DNA from: Glebionis coronaria
Lineage: Eukaryota; Streptophyta; Magnoliopsida; Asterales; Asteraceae
Reading direction: 5' to 3'
Length of the DNA stretch: 64,000 nucleotides
Assembly (NCBI GenBank): GCA_025667525.1
Contig: CM046882.1
Coordinates: 527,956,618 to 528,020,617, forward strand
Below the pieces are notes generated by a model. That model searched no databases. It was not told the origin of the DNA and saw only the letters and a list, made by a program, of their open reading frames with translations. Position numbers and translations under genes: made by a program. Positions 13,247 to 24,824 of the stretch are shown one piece after another (positions within the stretch are counted from its first letter, which is position 1; the number at the start of each line of letters is the position of its first letter).

Positions 13247-13537
13247 GTAGTAATAACTGATTTTTAGTTAGTTAATAAATAGGTTTGTTGCAAGATCTTT
13301 CTTTGTGTTGCTCGTACCCAATTATACTTGTCGTTGTTTCATTCTCGGTATCTTCTCGAATCGATCACGGTTCAAAGTGGAAATGTTGTTCTTGGTGACT
13401 AAAAAGGGGGAGCTTTTGATCTATATCTACTTAAAAGGTAAGTGCGAGAAGCAATAAAATTAAACTAAAAGCAATTAATGAAAATGAAACTTGAATTAAA
13501 ATTAAACAGTAAAATACCTTAACTGATAAAAACAGCT

Positions 13538-14229
13538 GATTCGGAATGTAACCTTTATTCGGAATATATTAGAAAAAAACCTTCATCCGGAATAACTTAC
13601 TTCATTCGGAATGTAATACTCATGCGGAAATAAATCCTTGGTTCGCAATGTTGGTTGACTCGGAATAACCACTGATCCGGAACAAATCTATTTATTCGGA
13701 ATAATGGGCTTCATGCGGAATCAACTCATGCGGAATAAAAATAACCTTCATTCGGAATCTACTCATTCGGAATATATACTGGTTTGGAACAATAGCTTCA
13801 TTCGGAAAGATGACTTGGTTCGGAATAAAAATGCTTATTCGGAATATATTGCTTGACTCGGAATACTTTAAAACTAAGGACTCATTCGGAATGTCATCTT
13901 ATTCGGAACAAAACACTGATTCGGAATAATTTAAACAAAACTCTTCATTCAGAACATTTGGGTCATTCGGAATATTTAAAATAAAATTGATTCGGAATAA
14001 TTTAAGAAAAGTACTGGTTCGGAATATATGCTCATCCGGAATAAAATAACAAGAAGCTTGATTCGGAATAATTAGTTTACTCGGAATAAAACTTGATCCG
14101 GAATATATTGTTCACCCGGAATATTGATTATTCCGAATGAACAACTGATTCGGAATAACTTTCGATTCGGAATATTTTAAGCAAAAATGCTCATTTAGAA
14201 TACTTTAGTAATCCCTTGATTCGGAATCT
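13538..14229. repeat. ATTCGGAAT motif array in Athila LTR (copy 1)
   Basis: About 35 copies of an 8-9 bp motif (ATTCGGAAT, CTCGGAAT, ATCCGGAAT, ATGCGGAAT variants) are spaced 15-25 bp apart, average near 20 bp. The spacers do not repeat. One unit near 14130 is inverted (ATTCCGAAT). The motif is an odd palindrome, ATTC-G-GAAT. Confidence 0.95.
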
Positions 14230-14639
14230 GGGTTGATGAACAGTCCGAAGAACAGGGGAGTTTAATAGACACGAATTTAACCAAAATCCACCATGTTTTT
14301 AACCAAAACTTAAACCAATTTAACCACCAATCATTTACTAATGATAAACATCAAACCAAATCAACAAAAACATAAAACTCACTTACTTTTGAAGATCAAA
14401 CTCAATAAAATAAAACTTAGAACTTTGAATCAACAAGAGAAGAAAGAAAGATTAAATGGAAACTTGTATTAATGCTTAAGATTCAAACAAACAAAATGAA
14501 AGATTAAACTTACAAGATTATGGAGGAATAAAAGAAAATAAAAAACCACCAATCTCCTTAAGGGAGTTGGTTTCCTACGAACTAGGAGAAAAGAAACAGA
14601 AAGAAAAAAAACTAGTCTTGAAAATGTGAATGGGAAGGG

Positions 14640-14650
14640 TATTTATAGGG
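14640..14650 (-). promoter_or_regulatory. TATA box candidate in Athila LTR
   Basis: The minus strand reads CCCTATAAATACCC. It lies after the motif array in the sense of transcription reversed to the plus strand, that is, upstream of the array in plus coordinates order. The partner LTR has the same box near 24371-24382. Confidence 0.5.
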
Positions 14651-15092
14651 CTTGGCTTGGTTTGGTGAGTGGGCTTTCTCCCTTTCTTTTTGTCTTCTCG
14701 TCTTTTCAGAAAAGTTGACGTTTTCGATTTCGATTTGGGATTTGTCGACGAATAAATTCAACTCGTCTTTTAATTTCTTCATTTCATAGACTTGAGTTCT
14801 TCGACATATGTAAATCTTCCATCTTTGGTCCTTTTCTTCGATAAATCTTCAAATAGGCCCATTGACTTCAAATCTTTTGCATCTCTTGGACTATAGACTT
14901 CGTCTTTTCGTCTTTTTCTTCGATAAAACCCGCGCAATCCCATGTTTTCTTCAATATTTATCTGGTTGGCTCTGAAAACACAACAAACACACAAACCACG
15001 CATAATTCCAAACAAATGACATTAAATACGCGTTTTGGTCTCGTTTTAGCAAGAAATAAGTGGTAAAAGGATGGGTGTTTTCACACCTATCA

Positions 15093-15107
15093 AATCCCCT
15101 ACACTTA
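15093..15107 (-). other. Athila polypurine tract
   Basis: The minus strand reads TAAGTGTAGGGGATT directly before the LTR start TGATAGG. Similar TAAGTGTAGGG stretches recur at 16754-16764, 16808-16819 and 17030-17042. Confidence 0.8.
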
Positions 15108-17140
15108 ACCATTGCCATGCCCTCATGCAATGCTATAAATTAAAGCACGGTTTACATTTCCATAATAAATAACCCACCTTGGCCTTTATTAAATTCTAAA
15201 CACTAAGGAAACCAAAAGAACAAAACAAGTAAAGTATTTAAAGACTTACATTGGGGTTTTAGATTGTCATGAATGTTCATCATTCTCAAGTTTCACGTTC
15301 CCCATACCAATCTTAAAAACGAGATCATTGTTATTATAAGTTAGCAAACTAACACGAACTCATGCGGCCCAATTATTCACTTAGACTCCCTTATTCCTAG
15401 GTGTATCTCTTATATTTTATTTTTGTCTTGAATGATCACGAGGATGCATTGTTTGACTTATTTCGATTGTTATTTAGGCTGAAAATAAAGTGGGACGATT
15501 TAATCAATAGTTAGCTAAAGGACAAAATCTTTTAAAACTGCTTCTCGGGACCTCATAAAGTTCATATCTTGGCATAACTCGCTTCACGATTTGAGACCTT
15601 TCTCGGACCGATATTTGGCAGCGACTTCATACTTCGAATCTTTTAGAGACGTTCTTGAAATTATGGTCTTCTCTTCATAATAGAAATTTCTTCACTTGAA
15701 GTTTTGAGAGATTCTTCATCTTTGGACCATGACTTCTTTCATTTTTCTCCAATCTTTATTTTGGAATTTGATATACAACGATCCGCCTCCTTTTAGGACT
15801 TGGATCTATTTATCCTCATACCTTGCTAGGGTCTTTTCGGATAGATTTCTCCATGATCTTTTGGGGAGTTCTTGCTTTTCGTCGTGTGTCTCGATCCTTC
15901 ATATTGATTTTCGATAAATGATTTCTTCACATCACTTTTGGATCTTTAGCAACAAAATGTAGCCCTCATGCCTTGTTAGGGCCTTTTCGGACTCGCCAAT
16001 CTTCGCATCCCGCTTCAATAAGTTATGCCTTGGCTATGAACTCTAATTAATACCGAGCAACTTTTAAACGATCTTGGGCTAGAAGCTAAGTAACTTTTCA
16101 AATCGTACAACCTTATTTATTGCAGATAAATTTATTAGCAAGCGATGGGAGAATAGGCTTATAATCAACTCACATAAATTCACGAAAGAATACCAAACTT
16201 ATAATTGACTCTATCATCTCTCGTTCTCCACAATTTAAAATCTCAAGGAATGAGACTCGTGGATGCTTAGCCAAATAAATCAAAGTTTTGGGTTTTCGAG
16301 TCGCCTATAGGATCTTGCATCTTCTTAGACTATTTCAAGTTTAGAATTTGCGTTTTAAAGTTCCCTTGATAAACGACTCTCTAGGATCAATTATAGGAAC
16401 TTGCGAAAAGTTCTTGTTCTTAACCCGTGAGAGTTAAGACTTTCGCGTTTTAAAGCTCCTTATATAAAAGCCTAGCAAAACTTGACTTAAACACGTTAAG
16501 GATACTAGCTAGAGTAAACTTAGATAAGTAAACTCGGGTTGAGTCAAAATATTCACGACTTTGAAAAATTTAAAACCACTTTATTGAAATTTTATTCTAG
16601 CAAGGAAAGAAAATAAACATAACAAAGGAAAATACAACTATACAACTAGGCCAAAATAGATTAAAATTTTTGAAAAATGTCGAAAAATCGAATTTTCCGG
16701 TTAAATGAAGGCACTTTAATGGAAAAGTCCACTTAAAACTTCGATAGAAGTCTCCCTACACTTAATATAAACATTGTCCTCAATGTTTAAGCATGTGGGA
16801 AAAGTCTCCCCTACACTTATGACATTGTGCACGTTGGTTAAATCAAGTTAAGGAGGAGACAACTAAAGTGATCAATTTCAAATGTGAGTATGAAGAAGAT
16901 TGAATCACGATAGTTGAGAGATAGAATCGGATTTACGGATAACATGGGAGCACGGTTCTTCAAAGATTCCAAAAGTGCACTTATCCCTGTAATCACATCA
17001 CCATACAAACACAAGCAACCGATATAGCTCCCCCTACACTTAGGATGAAAAACGGGAAAAGGGGGGATAGATACTCGGGTTGCCTCCCGAGGAGCGCTTG
17101 TTTTTGTTAACCGAGTCACGAGCCTGACTCGGTCCTGAAA
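15108..17140 (-). other. Athila region between integrase and 3' LTR
   Basis: This 2 kb stretch has no ORF over 100 codons. Autonomous Athila elements often carry an env-like ORF here; none is readable. It holds three extra polypurine-like TAAGTGTAGGG motifs. At 17077-17100 it has a GC-rich stretch, minus strand GCGCTCCTCGGGAGGCAACCC, which I recall as a conserved sequence just after pol in Athila/Tat elements. Confidence 0.7.
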
Positions 17141-18346
17141 CTAGTTCATAGGAAACGTGGTGAGGGATGGAATCATCTCATGAGAGATGTCCTCACCAAA
17201 GTACAACTTCAAATGCTGGCCATTCACCTTAAAATTGGGCCCATTTGGCTGAGAAAGCTCAATGGTGCCATAGGGAAAGACATTGGCGATGGTGAATGGA
17301 CCAGACCAACGGCTCTTCAACTTGCTCGAGAAGATCTTCAACCGAGAGTTAAAAAGTAAGACTTGATCACCAACGTGGAACTCTCGGTTCTTTATTCTAG
17401 CATCGTGGATAATCTTGGTCTTCTCCTTGTAGATTAATGAGTTCTCGTAAGCTTCATTCCTCAATTCATGTAGCTCGTTGAGTTGAATCTTGCGAAGATC
17501 ACCAGCTTTGTTGATGTCGAAGTTAGCCCACTTCAAGGCCCAGTATGCCTTATGTTCTGGCTCGATAGGGAGGTGGCATGCTTTCCCGTACACAAGACGA
17601 TAAGGTGTACAACCAATCGGGGTCTTATATGCGGTACGGAAAGCCCACAGAGCATCATCAAGTTTATCGGCCCACGAGGCACGATGCTCTCCCACAGTAC
17701 GTTCCAAAATTCGCTTCAATCCACGGTTGGATATCTCGGCTTGACCGTTGGTTTGAGGATGGTAAGCGGTGGAAAGACGGTGATTGACACCATACTTAGC
17801 CATGACTCTTGCAAATTGATCATTGCAAAAATGAGTCCCGCGGTCACTGATTATAGCACGAGGAACACCGAATCGAGCAAACAGTTATTTCAAGAAATTA
17901 CAAACCACCCTCGCATCGTTAGTGGGTAAAGCTTTGGCTTCAACCCATTTAGAAATGTAGTCAACGGCGACAAGGATGTATTTGTTTCCTTTAGAAGAAG
18001 GGAATGGCCCCATAAAGTCGATGCCCCATACATCAAAGATTTCACATTGTTGTATGAAATTTTGAGGCATCTCATCTTTATTTGTGATCTTGCCTTGTCT
18101 TTGGCAATCATCACAGTTTTTAACCATTGCGTGAGCGTCACGATAAATGGTGGGCCAATAGAATCCCGAATCAAACACTTTTTTGGCGGTGTAGTTGGGA
18201 CCAAAGTGACCACCGGTGGGTCCTTTGTGGCAAGCCTCGAGAATGCCTAAAGCTGCCCGTCCGTCAACACATCGGCGAATAATCAAATCAGCGCATTGTT
18301 TGAAGAGAAAAGGGTCATCCCAAAAGTAAGTCTTAACATCATTCAA
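17141..18346 (-). pseudogene. Athila integrase (broken by one nonsense codon)
   Basis: Two in-frame ORFs, 18346-17885 and 17803-17141, are parted by TAA at 17885-17887. The first has the zinc-binding HHCC region ([12 protein letters not shown], then CDDCQRQG) and the first catalytic Asp in GIDFMGPFP. The second has the catalytic core end [13 protein letters not shown] with its Glu, and the conserved C-terminal stretch [16 protein letters not shown]. The enzyme would insert element cDNA into the host genome. A further TAA at 18362-18364 separates it from RNase H. Confidence 0.9.
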
Positions 18347-18546
18347 GAACTTTTTCTTTTGTTAGGATGTTAACCCTTTGATGAGAACACCACCCGCTAA
18401 GTAGTTTGCAATGTCGGCAAACCACGGGGTGTCATCAAGATTGGCACAAATAGACAGTAAGGTCTCAAGGGGAAAAGAGTCATTGATCTCTTTGTTCGGA
18501 TGATCCCCTTGATATGGATCCTCAAGTCTACTTAGATGATCCGCGG

Positions 18547-19440
18547 CTAGGTTTTCAGCTCTCTTTTTGTCACGAATTTCAATGTTAAATTCTTGAAGGA
18601 GTAAACCCAGTGAAGAAGTCTTGGCTTAGAGTCGTGCTTAGTCATCAAGTACTTCAACGCGGAATGGTCCGTGTATACGATGGTGGTGGATAAAACAAGA
18701 TAGGGGCAAAAATTTTCAAAAGCATAGACAACAGCTAAAAGCTCTTTTTCGGTTGTCGTATAATGCAATTGAGCCCCCGTCATTGTCTTGCTAGCATAAT
18801 GGATTGGTTGAAAATGTTTGTTGATCCTTTTTCCCAAAACCGCTCCAATAGCAAAGTCGCTAGCATCGCACATCAACTCAAAAGGTAGCTCCCAATTAGG
18901 GGCAACCAAGACCGGTGCCTGAGTTAGCTTATCCTTAAGAAGATTGAAGGCTTCAATACACTCTTTAGAAAAGATAAAAGGAGTATATTTTTCCAAGAGG
19001 TGGGTCATCGGGCGAGCGATTTTAGAAAAATCTTTGATAAATCGACGGTAGAAGCCCGCATGACCAAGAAAACTTCTCACACCCTTCACGATTGAAGGTG
19101 GAGGTAATTTGGCTATGACATCCACTTTAGCACGGTCCACTTCAAGACCGGATTTTGAGATTTTGTGTCATAGCACAATGCCTTCTTTTACCATAAAATG
19201 GCATTTTTCCCAATTCAGAACAAGGCGAGTGTCTTCGCACCGCTTAAGCATATGTTCTAAATTGGCAAGGCAAGAAGAGAATGAATCCCCAAAGACCAAG
19301 AAATCATCCATGAAGACTTCCATGGTTTGCTCAACCATGTCATGGAAGATAACCAACATGCACCTTTGGAAAGTCCCAGGGGCATTGCATAAGCCAAAAG
19401 GCATTCTTTTGTAAGCAAATGTGCCATAGGGACAAGTGAA
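18547..19440 (-). pseudogene. Athila RT (second half) and RNase H
   Basis: The segment carries RMPFGLCNAPGTFQ and the catalytic FMDDFLVFG (RT Y/F-x-DD box), then the RT-RNase H connection ([11 protein letters not shown]) and RNase H with [12 protein letters not shown] and [19 protein letters not shown] at 19168-19170 interrupts it. A one-base deletion near 18606 shifts the frame just before the RNase H end. It copies element RNA to DNA and degrades the RNA strand. Confidence 0.9.
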
Positions 19441-19459
19441 TGTTGTCTTCTCTTGATCT

Positions 19460-22400
19460 TAGGGATCGATGGGTATTTGGAATAACCCGAGAAACCATCT
19501 AGAAAGCAGTAATATTCGTTACCCGCTAAACGTTCAAGCATTTGGTCCATAAAAGGAAGAGGAAAATGATCCTTTCTCGTGGCATCATTGAGTTTGCGAT
19601 AGTCTATACAAACTCTCCACCCAGTAACGAGACGTGTAGGAATCAACACGTTGTTTTGATTGGGCACAACGGTGATTCCGCCTTTCTTAGGCACACAATG
19701 GACTGGACTAACCCATGGTGAATCCGAAATAGGGTAAATCATGCCCGCATCAATAAGTTTGATAACCTCTTTTTTGATAACGTCATGGATTTTAGGATTC
19801 ACCCTTCGTTGGATTTGAATTGTGGGCTTAAAGTCGTCCTCCATGAGAATTTTATGTGTGCAAAAGTGAGGATCAATTCCGCGAATATCGGAGATTTTCC
19901 AAGCGATAGCTCTTTTATGTTTCTTGAGAACTTCAATGAGACGAGTTTTCTCATCGGCTTTTAAGTCCTTAGAAATGATAACGGGAAGTTGATCAATGCC
20001 TTCTAAGAAAACATACTCGAGATGGGGAGGTAAGTCCTTAAGCTGAAGAGTGGGAGGATCCTCAATAGATGGTGTAACTAACGATGGATCATCATTAGTC
20101 ACCTCTTTAGGAGAAGGAGGAGAAAACGGGTCTTCATTTAGAAGTTTCTCAATTGTACGAATGTCTTCTTCCCAATCGGTGGGAAAATCATCATACTTAA
20201 GATCAAGTGGACCCAAGCTAGCTTCAAATTCATCCAAAAGAAAGTCACTTTCTCCAAAAGGAGTCAATGACGGAGCGATGGAGGCAACGGTCTCAACATT
20301 GGGTAGAGAAGAGAGATTACTTTTGCAAGCATCATGAAAGTGTTCTTCACAAGCCTCATCGAGAACATCAATAGCATTAATACTCTCATATGAATAAGGT
20401 TGCTTAGAAATCTTACCCATGTTGAAGACAATTTTATCGTCACCAACTCTCATGATTATTTCGCCCGCGGCTACATCAATGAGAGTACGACCGGCCCTCA
20501 AGAAGGGACTTCCAACAATTAATGGAACACGAGGATCCATCTCGTAGCCAACGACAACAAAATCCGTCGGGAAGGTGAATTTGTCAACGCCAACGAAGAC
20601 GTCTTCGGCTATCCACACTTGATAAGCAACCGTACGGTTAGCTAATTCCAAAGTCATTTTGGTGGGGACTAGCTCGGGGAGAGATAATTGCTTCCAAACA
20701 CTTAAAGGCATTAAGTTTATACTGGCACCTAGATCGGCTAGGGCCATGCAATTCTCTACTCCCGGGAAGTTGCAAGGAATCAAGAAGCGACCCGGATCAC
20801 CAAGTTTGGTGGGCAATTTCCTTAAGAGAACCGCGGAGCAATTCTCATTAAGTTGAGTCTGAGCAATGTCAAGAAGCTTCACCTTGTCACTAAGAAGATC
20901 TTTAAACATCTTCGCATATTTAGGCATGTGAGCGAGAGCCTCGACAAAGGAGATGTTAAAATTCAATTGTTTAAACATTTTGAGAAAGTTTGAAACTTGA
21001 ATATCATCCTTGCTCTTTTGCTTCTCTTTCCTCAACCTTGAAGGATAAGGTATATCGGATGAAGAGGAAGGTTTTAGGGGAGTAGGATCACTCACAACCG
21101 CGGGTGGTGGGGGAATGGGGGTAGAAGGCAAAGGAGGTGAGGAAAGTTGCTCTTTTTCCTTGTTCACAATCACGGGTGGAGGTGTAGGAAGCTCGGGTTC
21201 CGTATAACCTTTTCCACTACGAGTGGTGATTGCTTTCATCTCCCCTCTTGGGTTAGCAACGGTGTTACTCGGAAGAGTACCCGAAGAAGAGGGTTGATTA
21301 CCTTGGAAGAGCGAACCGAGCATATCACGTATATTATCCGCTTGAGTGCTGAAAGAGTCTCTCATGTCGGCACGAATATCATTGCTTTGTTTCACCATGT
21401 CATTCCTTAGCTCGGCTCGAATATCGCTCCCTTGTTTCGCTATTTCTCCCTTAAAGTTGATGAATTGACTCTGAAGATTCGTCACCATCTCTCTATTAGT
21501 CCTCATGAACGTCTCGATGTCTTGATTCAATGCCATCAGTTGATTGAGAGGTGGAGCTTGGTAAGCTTGAGAATTTCCTTGAGGTGGGTATGGGTTTCTT
21601 TGGGATTGATATTGATTGTTAGCACGAGGTTGGGATTGGTTATTTCGGTTATATCTTTGTTGTTGGTTTTGGTTTGGAGGAGTAAAACCGGGTGGTGCAA
21701 GATAGTTGTTTGAACGATAACTTAGCAAGCTACGGTCTCCTTGAGAATGAGCTTGATAGCCTCCCGTGGGATAAGTACCGTATGCCGCGTTAACGTTTTC
21801 ACAAAAATTTCCTTGAGTGGAAGGACAATCACTGTAAGAATGAGGACCACAGCATGTGTCACAAGAAATAGCAACGGCTTTAGCTTGTTGAGTTTGGTTC
21901 GTAGCCAAAATTTGCATACTTTTGCTAATTTCAAGAATAGCACGTTCCATGGCGGACATGTCGGTGGTGGAAGAAGTAGATGAAACATTGACTCTCGGAT
22001 TAGATCTTGAGGATGCGGATGAATCCCAATTCTTGTGGTGAGTAGTCATGTTTTCAATCAACTCTCTACACTCCTCCGGTCTCCTTTTCATAAAAGTACC
22101 ACCGACGGCGACATTGATCGTGTCACGATCACGAAAAGTGAGACCATTGTAGAAAGTATCAATGAGAGTGACGGGGAGCATGTTGTGATTTGGACAACGG
22201 TCGATCAAATCATTGTATCGTTCCCAAGCATCAAAGAGCGATTCATCATTGTCTTGCATGAATCCACTAATTTGGTTACGAAGGCTCGTGACCATAGATG
22301 GTGGGAAGTAGCGCGACAAAAAGCGTCGAGTCATGTCATCCCAAGTATGAATAGAATTCTTTGGGAGACGGTCAAACCATTTTTCGGCATGGTGAGAAAG

Positions 22401-22775
22401 CGAGTGGGGAAATAGTTGAAGGCGAAGTTCATCCATAGAAACACCGGGTGACTTCATGCTTTGGGTGATGGTAATGAATTTGTCGAGGTGTTTGTTGGCA
22501 TCATCATCCGGAATTTCGCGAAATGGATTAGTTTGCACTTGTTGGATCATGTGATGCTTCAACGAAAACTCCTGAGCCGTGGTTTGCATCGGTGCAATCG
22601 GGCCTCCACGTCCGTTCATCGTAGGTTGGCATAGCTCCTCCATGGTTCGTAGGTCGGGTAGGGGTGGATTATTCATGTTGGGGTGAGGTGGGTTATTATT
22701 GTTGTTGTGTACACCGGCCATGTCTAAATCTTCGAGAGTCTCGGGCTCGGAATAAGACGTTGATCGAGTACGCAT
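19460..22775 (-). pseudogene. Athila gag-protease-RT (first half), frameshifted in RT
   Basis: An open frame from ATG at 22775 runs about 1,095 codons before a one-base deletion near 19476 (in FLDGFSGY of RT), followed by TAA at 19459-19461. In order there is a gag capsid-type domain (about residues 85-250; EKWFDRLP, RRFLSRYFPP) and a Gln/Asn-rich part. Near residue 680 the aspartic protease motif DLGASINLMPLS appears. RT begins near residue 1010 (SPWVSPVHCVPKKGG, RVCIDYRKLN). The gag has a CDTCCGPHSYSDC stretch that may be a knuckle. The ORF continues out of frame to 19257, which is not real sequence of the protein. Confidence 0.92.
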
Positions 22776-22961
22776 ACACTAAAAGAAAATGCAAGAGAAA
22801 ATATTTTTGGTTTTTATAGGTTTTTTTAATTTTTTTGTATTTTTGAAAATTTTATATTTTTATGGGTTTTTGAAAATTTTTGTGCTTGAAAATAACGTTC
22901 CCGAAAGAACGGATCCCAAAATCTAATATTTCTCACAAGAAACCGTTGATCCTTACGAAAA

Positions 22962-22979
22962 GAGCCGGCAGCGGCGCCA
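22962..22979 (-). other. Athila primer binding site
   Basis: The minus strand reads TGGCGCCGCTGCCGG a few bases after the 5' LTR. It resembles the TGGCGCCGTTGCCGG site used by Athila/Tat-type elements (thought to pair with an Asp tRNA). Confidence 0.7.
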
Positions 22980-22982
22980 TTT

Positions 22983-24824
22983 TAATAACTGATTTTTAGT
23001 TAGTTAATAAATAGGTTTGTTGCAAGATCTTTCTTTGTGTTGCTCGTACCCAATTATACTTGTCGTTGTTTCATTCTCGGTATCTTCTCGAATCGGTCAC
23101 GGTTCAAAGTGGAAATGTTGTTCTTGGTGACTAAAAAGGGGGAGCTTTTGATCTATATCTACTTAAAAGGTAAGTGCGAGAAGCAATAAAATTAAACTAA
23201 AAGCAATTAATGAAAATGAAACTTGAATTAAAATTAAACAGTAAAATACCTTAACTGATAAAAACAGCTGATTCGGAATGTAACCTTTATTCGGAATATA
23301 TTAGACAAAAACCTTCATCCGGAATAACTTACTTCATTCGGAATGTAATACTCATGCGGAAAGAAATCCTTGGTTCGCAATGTTGGTTGACTCGGAATAA
23401 CCACTGATCCGGAACAAATCTATTTATTCGGAATAATGGGCTTCATGCGGAATCAACTCATGTGGAATAAAAATAACCTTCATTCGGAATCTACTCATTC
23501 GGAATATCTACTGGTTTGGAACAATATCTTCATTCGGAAAGATGACTTGGTTCGGAATAAAAATGCTTATTCGGAATATATTGCTTGACTCAGAATACTT
23601 TAAAACTAAGGACTCATTCGGAATGTCAGCTTATTCGGAACAAAACACTGATTCGGAATAATTTAAACAAAACTCTTCATTCGGAACATTTGGGTCATTC
23701 GGAATATTTAAAATAAAATTGATTCGGAATAATTTAAGAAAAGTACTGGTTCAGAATATATGCTCATCCGGAATAAAATAACAAGAAGCTTGATTCGGAA
23801 TAATTAGTTTACTCGGAATAAAACTTGATCCGGAATATATTGTTCACCCGGAATATTGATTATTCCGAATGAACAACTGATTCGGAATAACTTTCGATTC
23901 GGAATATTTTAAGCAAAAATGCTCATTCGGAATACTTTAGTAATCCCTTGATTCAGAATCTGGGTTGATGAACAGTCCGAAGAACAGGGGAGTTTAATAG
24001 ACACGAATTTAACCAAAATCCACCAAGTTTTTCACCAAAACTTAAACCAATTTAACCACCAATCGTTTACTAATGATAAACATCAAACCAAATCAACAAA
24101 AACATAAAACCCACTTATTTTTGAAGATCAAACTCAATAAAATGAAACTTAGAACTTTGAATCAACAAGAGAAGAAAGAAAGATTAAATGGAAACTTGTA
24201 TTAATGATTAAGATTCAAACAAACAAAATGAAAGATTAAACTTACAAGATTATGGAGGAATCAAAGAAAATAAAAAACCACCAATCTCCTTACAGGAGTT
24301 GGTTTCCTATGAACTAGGAGAAAAGAAACAGAAAGAAAAAAAACTAGTCTTGAAAATGTGAATGGGAAGGGTATTTATAGGGCTTGGCTTGGTTTGGTGA
24401 GTGGGCTTTCTCCCTTTCTTTTTGTCTTCTCGTCTTTTCAGAAAAGTTGACGTTTTCGATTTCGATTCGGGATTTGTCGACGAATAAATTCAACTCGTCT
24501 TTTAATTTCTTCATTTCATAGACTTGAGTTCTTCGACATATGTAAATCTTCCATCTTTTGTACTTTTCTTCGATAAATCTTCAAATAGGCCCATTGACTT
24601 CAAATCTTTTGCATCTCTTGGACTATAGACTTTGTCTTTTCGCCTTTTTCTTCGATAAAACCCGCGCAATCCTATGTTTCCTTCAATATTTATCCGGTTG
24701 GCTCTGCAAACACAACAAACACACAAACCACGCATAATTCCAAACAAATGACATTAAATACGCGTTTTGGTCTCGTTTTAGCAAGAAATAAGTGGTAAAA
24801 GGATGGGTGTTTTCACACCTATCA
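22983..24824 (-). repeat. Athila 5' LTR
   Basis: Partner of 13251-15092 with exactly the same length. The motif array spans about 23270-23961. Several array units differ between the two LTRs by single bases (CGG to CAG and similar), so the arrays decay by point mutation. GGTAG follows at 24825-24829. Confidence 0.93.
23270..23961. repeat. ATTCGGAAT motif array in Athila LTR (copy 2)
   Basis: The same roughly 35-unit array as at 13538-14229, in the 5' LTR. Spacing and order are the same. Confidence 0.95.

Larger units (their letters stand above)
13251..15092 (-). repeat. Athila 3' LTR
   Basis: On the minus strand it begins TGATAGGTG and ends CAGTTATTA, so its termini are TG...TA rather than TG...CA. 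More than a third of it (13538-14229) is an array of about 35 ATTCGGAAT-like motifs. A TATA candidate CTATAAATA lies on the minus strand near 14640-14650. Confidence 0.93.
13251..24824 (-). mobile_element. Athila-lineage Ty3/gypsy retrotransposon
   Basis: Two LTRs of equal length (1842 bp; 13251-15092 and 22983-24824) bound the element. TSD GGTAG is seen at 9918-9922 (now left of the LARD) and 24825-24829. The primer site next to 22983, the polypurine tract next to 15092 and a gag-protease-RT-RNase H-integrase order on the minus strand define orientation. The protease has DLGAS and the integrase end is of Athila type. About 2 kb lies between integrase and 3' LTR, as in Athila elements, but no env-like ORF is readable. 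LTRs differ at roughly 30 positions by eye (under 2%). Confidence 0.93.

Noticed and set aside
13538..13600. ATTCGGAAT as a heat-shock element.
   Set aside because: Heat-shock elements need GAA and TTC units with two-base gaps; here TTC and GAA are separated by one base.
13538..14229. The regularly spaced ATTCGGAAT repeats resemble a CRISPR array.
   Set aside because: The repeat unit is only 8-9 bp with many variants, the setting is a plant LTR, and there are no cas genes. It is a motif array.
16838..17119. A 93-codon ORF after Athila pol as an env-like gene.
   Set aside because: Too short, no signal peptide or transmembrane segment, and it spans the conserved non-coding string.
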